Source: Zoopage sp. CT-All
Taxonomy: Eukaryota > Zoopagomycota > Zoopagomycetes > Zoopagales > Zoopagaceae
Assembly: GCA_004114245.1 (NCBI GenBank)
Contig: QZWS01000057.1
Coordinates: 1 to 32,648, forward strand
Length of the DNA stretch: 32,648 nt
Reading direction: 5' to 3'
Shown here: in pieces, positions 9,673 to 19,000 of the stretch
Layout of the letters: the number at the start of each line of letters is the position of its first letter
Position numbering within the stretch: position 1 is the stretch's first letter
Made by a program: the position numbers and the translations under genes
The notes under the pieces: generated by a model
What the model saw: the letters and a program-made list of their open reading frames with translations, nothing else
The model's database searches: none
What the model was told of the DNA's origin: nothing

Positions 9673-9949
9673 AGCTTGGCTGTGCTCTATATCACTACCG
9701 GGCTGCTCATTCTGGCATGATTTGCAAATGAAAAACCCAATGCGATGACTGTGAAAAGTGATTTCCATGGAATTCAGACGACGTCCAACCCTTGATTACT
9801 TTCCAATGCTCCCATAAAATACCACCGCATGGACTATCATCACAACGATTAGGCCAAGAAAGAAGCATATCAGAGAATGCGGTGGCTCGGAAACTGATTA
9901 CGGGCGGAATTTAAGGCCGAGTACGAGCATGCACTTCTTGTTCAATGTG
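9673..9949. other. Intergenic spacer
   Basis: The spacer lies between the 3' ends of the secreted-protein gene and PNS1, which converge. A plus-strand fragment near 9903 (AEFKAEYEHALLVQ) faintly resembles the C-terminal SEEFKAKWRR segment of the secreted protein, but it has no start and runs into PNS1 antisense. I see no RNA gene. Confidence 0.4.
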
Positions 9950-11581
9950 CTACACGCCATATACAACCTCTGGCCATGCTTGCCGGATCCTCTCAAACAA
10001 CGCTGACTGTGAGCGCGCTAGCGCCTGTGGGTCTTCAGCCAGACACACAAACGTCGCCACCACACCGCTGTCAATCACTGAGCCGACCACGGCCACGGGC
10101 GTCGCCCCGGCCAGCGCTCCCAGCAGCACCATGATGATCAAATTGGTGGAATCCAGGGAAGGCAGACCCGAAGCTGTTGCGATGAAATTGACGTAGAGAA
10201 ACACTAGGAGTCCGCCAGCGATGCCGCCAAGAACGGTGACAGATGCGGTCACATTTCCCACGAGGTTGTCATTGATAAGTGCATCCACGCCGCGAGATTT
10301 AATCAGCCTGTGTGTGTCTTTGGCCGCAGGAATGAAGGCCTTTCCGTAGACCGCGACCTGGGCAAACGCATACGTATTGAACCATTCCACCATTCCTTCA
10401 ATGCACCCCAGGATACACGAGACGATGCAGGCAAGGAATGCGATAATGCCATCACTCGAGCTCTGTGCCGTGTCAGCCAGTGTTCGTAGGGTACGGATAA
10501 CGGCGATGATGAGCGAGCCAAAGCACACTGACCCAAACGACGTTGTCAGCGATCGACGCAGCGCACCGAGTGTGGGCGATGTGGGCAGCGCCCTCGTTCC
10601 TGTGAGATAGTAAAATGCGCCAAACACGCCGCTGACGGTGACGTGCACCAGGGACTGTACGAGCTGTGATCCCCAGTAAAACATGAAGAGCGCGGCGATG
10701 GAGAGTACGATGCTGATTGGGGAGCGCGATGTTGTCTGCCGGCACATCATAAGGCCGCCACGCTTAAACGAGCAATCGGCAGTGGACTTGATTGGCGGAA
10801 ACATTGCTGCGATACCCAAAAGCGATAAGATGAAGAGTATGGTCCAAGCAACTTGGACAATCATGCCAGCGATGGCCACCGCACCCATACCATAATATTT
10901 CTGCGACACACAAGCCACGGTCTCAAGCATCACCGCAGCAAAGGGAATCCGAGTGCGCCAGGAATATGCGGCCCAAGCGTATAGGACGGCAAAGAGAGCC
11001 ATGAGTGCGCCAGCAATGTAGGCGCGTCGCAATAACAGAACAATAGCAAAAACCGCATTTAAAACGACAGTGAGCACAAGCGTGGCTTTGATGGTGGGCG
11101 CAGCGACGCGCTGAATGCAGATGAGGAAACAGAGGCCGATGATGAAGCCTAGGACAAGGGCGGCCAAGAGAATAAGAATATGTCCGACGAGCGAGCTCCC
11201 GGAGAACAACGACAGCGAACCCAAGGGGGAGGTAAACTGCGTTTTTGATAGCTTAATGAAGGAAGGAATAGCAAAACCAAGCGAGAGGACGAGGTATCCA
11301 GCAAGCATGATCAGGAATAGAACCGCGGCCCAAAGATCTCGGTATTTTGGCGCCACGGGAAACCGATCCTTCTTCGTTTCTGCGTTATGTGGTGGTGGAG
11401 CGTGGAGCGGAGCGTAGAGTGGGGTGGGGGCGACGGGTCCTGTGTGCACAGGATACCCCATGGGTGCGTGGGCGATGGGTGCATGCATTATGGGTGCATG
11501 TTGCCCATGCACCGGCGGCGGGGGCGGATAAAATGCGTTGCCCGCGGCATACGCAATATGCTGGCCATCACGGGACGACAT
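9950..11581 (-). CDS. PNS1: Pns1-type choline transporter-like protein (SLC44/CTL family)
   Basis: A single exon encodes 543 residues from the ATG at 11579-11581. A Pro/His-rich N-terminal tail (about 65 residues, PPPPPVHGQHAP) precedes KYRDLWAAVLFLIM and roughly ten membrane segments. Family signatures include FGSVCFGSLIIAVIRTLR, the region CILGCIEGMVEWFNTYAFA, and VAVYGKAFIPAAKDTHRL with ALINDNLVGNV. Yeast Pns1 is a plasma-membrane protein of this family whose transport substrate is not settled; animal members carry choline. Length and topology are normal for a fungal Pns1. It is unspliced, unlike many of its neighbours. Confidence 0.93.
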   Translation of the reverse strand: MSSRDGQHIAYAAGNAFYPPPPPVHGQHAPIMHAPIAHAPMGYPVHTGPVAPTPLYAPLHAPPPHNAETKKDRFPVAPKYRDLWAAVLFLIMLAGYLVLSLGFAIPSFIKLSKTQFTSPLGSLSLFSGSSLVGHILILLAALVLGFIIGLCFLICIQRVAAPTIKATLVLTVVLNAVFAIVLLLRRAYIAGALMALFAVLYAWAAYSWRTRIPFAAVMLETVACVSQKYYGMGAVAIAGMIVQVAWTILFILSLLGIAAMFPPIKSTADCSFKRGGLMMCRQTTSRSPISIVLSIAALFMFYWGSQLVQSLVHVTVSGVFGAFYYLTGTRALPTSPTLGALRRSLTTSFGSVCFGSLIIAVIRTLRTLADTAQSSSDGIIAFLACIVSCILGCIEGMVEWFNTYAFAQVAVYGKAFIPAAKDTHRLIKSRGVDALINDNLVGNVTASVTVLGGIAGGLLVFLYVNFIATASGLPSLDSTNLIIMVLLGALAGATPVAVVGSVIDSGVVATFVCLAEDPQALARSQSALFERIRQAWPEVVYGV

Positions 11582-12828
11582 GATTGCGCTGAGGTCGTTA
11601 GCGAGTGTGAGGGTTTTGTTCGGAAGAGATGGCTGTTGTCAGCTAAGGCCACGTGCTTGTGTGGGAGAGAAATGCCATGTATTGGGCCGTGGCATCAATA
11701 TAAGCTGTTGTTACTCAGTTCTGTCATTCCGCTGCTGTTAGTCTGTTGTTGTGCTGGTTTGCATCCCTCCCACCTGGGTTTAAAAACCCTGTGGGGAAAA
11801 ACTGTAGTCAGGAGTGATGCACTTGCCAGATCCTATTCTGGGTTTGTCAGTCATGCCAATCCTAATATTGCTTGCTCTAGTTATCATGCCCGCTGGGATG
11901 GGGGCTCCCAGGGGTGGTCATTGGGTAGTATGCAGGTGATAACAGGTGTAACTAGTATTGATTCCACAGAAAAGACACCAGACTACTCTATCAGAAATAC
12001 CATCATAACACCTACTAAAACTGAAAGAATGTAGTTATTGAAAAACTTTGAATTACCTATATTGCTGTCTCTGATTCTAAAAAGAATATAGCAGCTTGGC
12101 TATTCCTTCAACAGTAGTGCTGTAGTGTAGGCAGATTAATAAATCATAAATTATAACCTAATTAGAAATAATTATATAAAATAAATCTAGTTGTTTATAT
12201 ACTATTTAGAAAGTTTGGTGGAGCAAATAAATAGCTGAACAGCAGTCTCTTTCTGTTTCATTAAGAATATATACAGTTCTGCAGACCTTGGTCCCTCCTC
12301 CACCCTCTTTGCTGCTCTCCTCTTTACCACACTCTACAAGTTCTAGATATTCTAGAGCAAAATATGAATATTAAGACTTTGTCAGCAACTGCTACTATTG
12401 TGGACATTACAATCATTATATTAAGACATACCACAAGCATTCAAGACAAATGGACCTAAGTAGATTACTCCTAGCACAAGCTTGCATTCATAACTAATGC
12501 CTATATGGGCTTCACAATAGTACAGTGCCATGCTCCACAAGATTCTTGTCTGCCAAATCCACCCCAACACTCCAACCACTCCCTAGCTGCCACCTGCACT
12601 GCACCACTCCTATCAATGTTGGGGCGCCCCAGCATTGAGCCCCAACATCCAGCCCCAACATTCAGCCCCCAGTCCGTCTCGCCTTGTGGCTCTTTTCTCG
12701 TGACAGCAGCTTGGCTTTTTCGCAAAGGCCTGGCAATTTGCCAACCGCCAGCACCCGCCTCTTCTCTGTCGCCGCTCGCCTCCCGCCGCTCGTCGCCTCT
12801 CCCACCCACCCACATACCACTTACCACC
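11582..12828. other. Long non-coding interval with a CpG-depleted, AT-rich block
   Basis: This is the largest gene-free stretch in the window. The first 150 bp and last 200 bp look like ordinary promoter sequence for PNS1 and YOP1. Between them, 11733-12624 has only one CpG (11891-11892) and becomes very AT-rich around 12000-12480. I find no open frame with a recognisable product, no terminal repeats and no tRNA. It is probably the decayed remains of a mobile element. Confidence 0.6.
12614..12668. repeat. Imperfect 24-bp palindrome followed by short direct repeats
   Basis: CAATGTTGGGGC (12614-12625) is followed directly by GCCCCAGCATTG (12626-12637), its reverse complement with one mismatch. 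Two 13-bp direct repeats (AGCCCCAACATYC, 12638-12663) then repeat one arm. It lies at the right border of the CpG-poor block, about 190 bp before the YOP1 start. Confidence 0.75.
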
Positions 12829-13344
12829 ATGGACAAGGTCCTCGCCTACGAGTCGCAGCTCGACGTCGAGCTGTCCAAGATCCCGCAGCTGCGTCAGCTG
12901 GAGGCCGCCACCGGCGTCAAGAAGACCCATGCCGCCGCCGGCGCCGCCGCCCTGCTCCTCACCATGCTCTTCTTCAACATCGCCGGCCAGCTGCTCTCGA
13001 ATCTCATCGGGTACGGCTATCCGGTGTATGCGTCGCTCAAGGCTATCAACACCGCCGATAAGGCCGACGACACCCAGTGGCTGACCTACTTCGCCGTCTT
13101 CTCGACCTTTGTGCTGCTCGAGTCGTCGGTGCAGTTTCTGCTCGACTACGTGCCGTTCTACTGGCTCATGAAGAGCATCTTCCTGGTGTATCTTTATGCC
13201 CCGCAGACCAACGGCGCGCAGGTCATCTTCAACAAGGTGCTGAACCCGATGCTGCTCAAGAACCAGAAGCACATCGACGCCGTCGTGGACAAGGTCAAGA
13301 CCAGGGTGGACGCCGTCGCCGACGTGCTGGACAAGACCGAGTAG
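12829..13344 (+). CDS. YOP1: Yop1/REEP5-type ER-shaping protein (TB2/DP1/HVA22)
   Basis: The 171-residue protein starts at the ATG of ACCACCATGG, a strong context. After an N-terminal amphipathic region (QLDVELSKIPQLRQLE) come hydrophobic hairpins at about 41-75 (LLLTMLFFNIAGQLL, LIGYGYPVYASLKAI) and 85-125 (LTYFAVFSTFVLLES, FYWLMKSIFLVYLY). The conserved TB2/DP1 core YGYPVYASLKAI, TQWLTYFAVF and APQTNGAQVIFNKVLNP is intact. The tail is a predicted amphipathic helix (VDKVKTRVDAVADVLDK). Yop1 proteins insert as wedges to curve tubular ER, together with reticulons. Length matches yeast Yop1 (180 residues). VAC1 starts 106 bp downstream on the same strand. Confidence 0.96.
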   Translation: MDKVLAYESQLDVELSKIPQLRQLEAATGVKKTHAAAGAAALLLTMLFFNIAGQLLSNLIGYGYPVYASLKAINTADKADDTQWLTYFAVFSTFVLLESSVQFLLDYVPFYWLMKSIFLVYLYAPQTNGAQVIFNKVLNPMLLKNQKHIDAVVDKVKTRVDAVADVLDKTE

Positions 13345-13450
13345 GAATGAATAGGCCCGTCTTTCGCGATGAAATAGCGTATGTTGCTTATCTATATAGC
13401 CCTTTTATTTTTTATGCATCCCTTGCCGCCTATCCCACGGTGACAGCCCC

Positions 13451-15924
13451 ATGTCGACCTGGCGCCGCTCGGCCACCTTCAACGCCAGCCAGCAGCACCT
13501 CATACAGCAGCCGCCGCAGCCGGACCTGCAGTCCCTGGGTGGCTTGCCCCGGGCGTCGGCGTCGCCCAACGGCGCCCAAGCACTGCCCGAGAGCACCCGC
13601 AATGGCATGCAGCAGCACCACGGCCGCTCGCGCAGCTCCAGCAATCTCTCCCTCGGAGGCGCAGACGAGCTCCCCCCGAAGCGCGGTGCCACAATGCCGC
13701 TTGCCATCCCCATTGCACCGCCGCCGTTGACGGCGTGTGGCAGCGGTGCAACCCCAATTCCCATACGCTCGGGATCAAGCACCGGCCTGCTATCCGCCAG
13801 CCGAGGCTCTTCTCCCACGCTGCGCAATCGAATGCTGATGGCCAAGGAGATGGACGGGCTCGGAGGCGGGAGCCTGCCACGGCGGTTTCGCGATGGGAAT
13901 CGGTTCGTCGGCGACACGGACTCTGCGGCGCAGCTGCCGCGCGTGCCCATGAACACGCCCAACGCCAATGGATCAGCACAGCCGCGCCACCTAGCCATTC
14001 CCATGCACCCGGGCTGGGAGGCTGGCAATGGTGGAGCCGGCAGCGCCCTCCGTCCCTCGATGGTGTCCTCAGCCCACTCCTCTATTCATTCCTCCGGGTC
14101 CAGTGCCGCCGTGCTCGAATGCCCCATATGCCACGGGCGGATGGTGTCGCTGGGCCAGCTGAATCAGCATCTAGACGACGACCATCAGCTGGAGACGGAC
14201 GAGGCCGGCGTCGGGTTGGACTTGGATGCGCTGCGGATGTGGTTCAAGGGCAAGATTGCCCCGGTGGTGGTGTCGAGCGCACAGCTGGTGGCTCGGACGC
14301 TGGCCAATGACTCGGCGTCGTCCGGTGCCGGCAGTGCCATGGGTGTTGGCTTGGACGACGTGGCGGAAGATCCAGCGGCAGAACGGCTGGTGACGCGACA
14401 ACACTGGGATGAGCAGGATGGGTGCGCCCGATGCGGCACAGTTCTTGGCCGTGAAGGCACCCGAACTGGCCGCGTCAACTGCCGGCGATGCGGCCGGGTG
14501 TTTTGCCAGGCACATGCGCGATTCCGCATGCGTCTCGCCGCCGACGCCACCCACGATGCAGTCAATGGCGTCTGGTGTCGTGTCTGTGAAGACTGCTACC
14601 AGTCCCGCGATGGCTACCTAGACGATGACGGCGTGACTAGGGATCGCACGGAGGTGTACGCGCTGGTGCGTCGGCGAACAGCAGATGTGGCGAACCTTGA
14701 GATGAATCGACTGGAGAAGCGATTAGAAGTGCTGCGGGCGATCCATTCTGGAGAAGTGGAGCCGGTCAAGCCTGGTATATTCTCATTTGCCGCAAGGACG
14801 TTGAAAGCAGCCGAGCAGACAGTGGTGCGATGGGAAGACGACAACATGGTTCTGTCCTGCCCTTTCTGCCGGTAAGTGAAGCAGATTTAAGCGGCTCTGG
14901 CTCTGGCTCTGAAGCGCTAATTATCATCCTAGAACACTCTTCAATGCCTTGTCACACCGCAAACATCACTGTCGGTTATGTGGCCGAGTCGTATGCACCA
15001 AGGATGCCTGCTCGACAATGTATCCACTCGTTAGCGTAGCACAGAATATACAAGGTAGTCGGGCTGTCAGCAGACTTGCAGGCTGATGTATTGCAGCAGA
15101 AAAGGATCATCCCGAGCTGATCGGTCACGTTCGCATGTGCAAGGAGTGCAGGCGGACCGTCATGCTGCGCAGGGAGCGCGAGGCCGAAAAACTGATTATT
15201 CCCGAGCTTGTCGGCATGCACAATGTAAGCGCATACGGTTCCGGGTCATCCAATCATTTAATATTAGCGACTGGCTCGCCTGCGCGAAACGATCGAACAC
15301 TCTCTCCCCCGATTCCGCATTCTCGTTGGCATGGTGCAAAGGTGACGCCGCATCCCATCGCTTTGCCAACGCTTATTCCTCTCCGACAGAAACATAGATT
15401 CGCTCACCGCCGAGCATCCTGACTATGTGCATGCGCTCGAAACCCGTCGAGTATTGCTGGACACATTTGCTCGCTACGATGCCATCGCCAAGAAACTCGG
15501 AACCATCAAAACGTCGACACGCACGGAGAAACGCCTCCAGCTGGCCATGCAGATATCTGCGAACCAGTTTCTGCAAGACCACATGCTAACGCTGTCAACC
15601 CTTCCCAAGCTTGGGGCCGTTGATCGCGGCAACGATGTCAGGCTGGCTAGGAACGGCGACGACTCGGCGCCATCACGCCGTGGAACGGTGTCTGCTTTAT
15701 CCACAAGTCTGGCCATAGCTGCACAGGAGACTGAAGCCGATCGGCGAGCCCATAAGCTGCGAGAGGAGCTGGCTGTGCTTCGGGACCAGCTCGATGCTGT
15801 CAAGGGCTATCTTGTCAGAGTGGAGAGGGAGGACGAGGATCTGGCGGTCAGTCTACGTATGAACCTCTACGAGCTGGAGCAGAAAATCGAAGAGAAGCGC
15901 GACGAACTCGGCTCTGCTGTCTAA
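13451..15924 (+). CDS. VAC1: Vac1/Pep7-type FYVE protein (rabenosyn-5 homolog)
   Basis: Five exons (13451-14871, 14933-15054, 15097-15224, 15268-15341, 15390-15924) give 759 residues; introns are 61, 42, 43 and 48 nt, all GT-AG and in phase. Domains in order: Ser/Pro/Gly-rich N-terminus; C2H2 finger near 220-245 (ECPICHGRMVSLGQLNQH); a first FYVE-like zinc domain near 322-385 (CARCGTVLG, CRRCGRVFC, CRVCEDCYQ); a second FYVE near 470-530 (CPFCRTLFNALSHRKHHCR, CGRVVC, RMCKECRRTV); and a helical C-terminus (RLARLRETIEHSLPRF onward) containing likely Rab-binding coiled coils. The second FYVE has the fuller basic RKHHCR motif; the first reads RVNCRRC. This matches yeast Vac1/Pep7, an effector that couples Vps21/Rab5 and PI3P to endosome fusion with Vps45. 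Confidence 0.93.
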
Positions 15925-16009
15925 AATGTACAATTAAGGATGTCCGTCGACAGCCACCAGAGCACGCCTAACCCAACAAAACCATCTCAACCTAGGATCC
16001 CAACCGCCG

Positions 16010-19000
16010 ATGCACGTCGTCAAGCCCGCCAAACGGCCTCCCGTAAAGGTACAGAGGCATGCACTAATGCGCTGGCTCACTGTGCATAGGCCCCTGGGCT
16101 TCAGGCGCTTATCGACCAGCTGGTGTCCTGCTCGCAGTCCGAGCTGCGCGGCATGCTCACTGCCCAAATCGCCAACTGGGAGCACCACCGCGGCGATCTC
16201 TACAATTGGGTCCCCGTTTTGAACCGCTTCGATGACATCATGGCAGCTGTCGCTACAGATTTTGGATGCGCTGCTGGCGCACAGGCCCGTGATTTCGACG
16301 ATTCCACCCGCGGACTGGTGATCGCGATCCTCACCTTTAGCCGCCTTTTGATTGAGACATCGACGAATCGAAGCATATACAGCTCTTATGATGTAATATT
16401 TGCTGGCAAACGACGCTGCTCACTTTATTTGTAGCGCCTGAGCGATCTGCTATGTTCCAGCGATTTGGCAGTTCTTGAATCCGTGCTTCGCCTTACCATG
16501 CGCCACGCGCAGCGCATCAACTTGCAAAAGTCGTATCGCCACAACTTCAACATGTCTATGGAGCGGCTCGCTGTCCTTGCTTCTCACTCCCATTCGACAC
16601 AATTTGAATTCTTCCGCACCGCGGATACGACTTCCTCCGAGATCGGCAGTGGTGCTCAACTCGTTGAAGGCCTGGTTCGATTTGATCTTCCAACGGCCAA
16701 GTCTCCTGCCAGGCTATTTGATGTGTTCAATGAGCTTGTCGAGCAGCATATCATCCCAGTGGCTGCGCGCTTTCGACTGTATCATTCTATGGTTATCGCC
16801 GCCGGCGTTGTGCGTAAACAGACTGATGACTGCAATTCCATCCGATTCCTGACAATAGCTATCCTTGGTACGTGCTTATCGTTCCCTTGTCTTGCCATGC
16901 TGATTCGACATCGTGCTAGCTCTTGTCGCATCCGAGGAAGTAGTCGAAGTCAAGGTGTTTGGTCAGGGTGATAGACATCTTGTGAACGAGCTCGTGTCGA
17001 TCGCTCTAGTCGAATCTTCGCATAAACAGGCGAGGCCTACTGCCAACCGTGCATTCCTAACATCGCGCTAGTCCACTCGAGTCTATGCACTAAACGCGCT
17101 TGAGGCCATTGCACGCCTTCGCGATCGAATCAATGTTGTCTCACAAGCCTGCAACCTCTCGCTTGTGCGAGGAATATTTTACGTTTTCCTCGATCGCGTT
17201 GTCAAAACCATCGCTGATGGGAGCGGGTCGATTAGTCCCGAGCTCTGCGAATCGTTCCTGTCATTCGTTGCTTTTTTCGTATCAGTTCAAGGCAGTCTCA
17301 TATTGACAACGAGCAATGTCGTTGAGAGCTTCGTTGATGCAATTCGTCGGGCACCCGTGCGCACGGGCAAGCTCGTGGGCAAGCTGGTCAGCAGCCTCGA
17401 CAACGCAATCGTCAACTGGCATGCTTTTGCGCCGTTTCGCGAGGCACACGGAATCGACGTCGTCGTGGAGCGTATATCCGTCAGTGGCGACCTCCCCCTC
17501 CTTATCACTGACGAGTGCTGTAGATTGAGGCTGATATGGCAACCCCGCTCTCGACCAGTCGCGGTGTTATCTTGAGGGCATTGTTGAAGCTCATTTTGCA
17601 TGCACTCCAGACGCTAGGCAACGTGGAAGGCTTGCGCCATCTCACGGACACGTCGTTGCCAGCCGTCATCGATCGCATCCTTCAAAACCCCAATTTCTAT
17701 GGTCACAACATCGCCGCTGCAGCCGTGAACTTGCTCGCATCCTTGATTCACCAAGAGCCGACAACGCTTGCTGTACTGCAGGAGATGGGCATCACACGAA
17801 GCTTTTTTAATATGGCCAAATCGGATCTCGCACCATCCGCTGAATTCATCCATTCTGTTGGAAATGCCTTCGGTGCTGTCTGCTTGAATGATGCAGGGAT
17901 GGATGAGTTCAAGACGAGTGGCGTGCTCCACTCCTTGCTCGCGATGCTCGCATCGCCATTGTATGGCAAAGTGCTTTTAGACGGAGATATGGCATCAGGT
18001 CTTGGTCATATATTCGACGAGTTTACCCGCCATCAGCCATCGATACGGTCTGATTTTATGCGTGAGTTTATGCTTGTCATGGATTGTGCGCTGTCCGAGC
18101 CGCATATCGATATGCGCACGGATCAGGTCGAGATAATAGGTCGTTTCCTTGAAGGGCTATTCCAGAATAACGCCAACTGCGAGATGTTTGCTGATGCGGG
18201 AGGCATTGACAAAATCATGCTGATATTCCGGCTATCACTGCGCGATTCTTTGAACATCCGAACGTCGGCGCTTTCCTCACTGTTTCACGCTCTCCGGGTC
18301 TTGGCCGAAGTGCTTCCACGCAAATGCATCGTGTCGTGTCTAAGCGCTGGCGTCTCTGCGGTTGACGCCTTTCTTGTGCACAAGTTTGACGAAATGTCGC
18401 TTGCCGCTGTAATCCAAGATGAAACCAAACGTTCGCAGTCTCCACTAGTGCTATTATGGTACTGAATGATATAGGCGACGAAGCCGATCAGGCTTTTGCA
18501 AACTTCAAGCAGACACATGGCCTGCTGTCTGCCATCAGCGAAGTTATTAGCGCTCCCATCTTTGGCCAAGGACGCAGCTCACCACATGTCCTTGAGGCAT
18601 TGTGCGAGAATCTGCCGTTTCTTGAGCGACTAGGCATTCTTTATCAGTATGCCTTCTGATGATCCGCATCGATACTTATTTGCCTAGACAATGCGTGCGA
18701 CAGCGAACATTAATGGGTCTTACGTTCAGCTCATCTGACCTTATGTTCGACCGCTTTATAAAAAGCGGGCCAAGCGCGACCGAATCAACGGTTAACTACG
18801 TTCTGGGCGAGATACAGAGCAGCACTGTCGCCGTGATTCATAGCGTTGTTCGTGTTCTCTCGTCGAAGCGGTCCTTGGAAGGTCGAAATCATAAAAAGGC
18901 CATGCTGGTTGCCAACGCCCTTGTCCTTTTGCAGGATGCTGGCATTGCGTCGGCCTTCTCAGTAGCCGACAGGTCTGCCGTCTGTGCGAGCAAGCTTCCT

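Noticed and set aside
9673-9949. Possible tRNA or second copy of the secreted gene
   Set aside because: No A and B box pair or cloverleaf is seen, and the similarity to the secreted protein is only about six residues.
11387-12034. 215-residue plus-strand open frame over the PNS1 start and into the CpG desert
   Set aside because: It is antisense to PNS1 and then enters non-coding AT-rich DNA; no family similarity.
12613-13272. Minus-strand 219-residue open frame over YOP1
   Set aside because: It is the antisense shadow of the YOP1 codon pattern.
15940-16048. Upstream ATG at 15940 as the TOM1 start
   Set aside because: Its frame enters the first intron in phase 1, but exon 2 requires phase 0; the ATG at 16010 fits.
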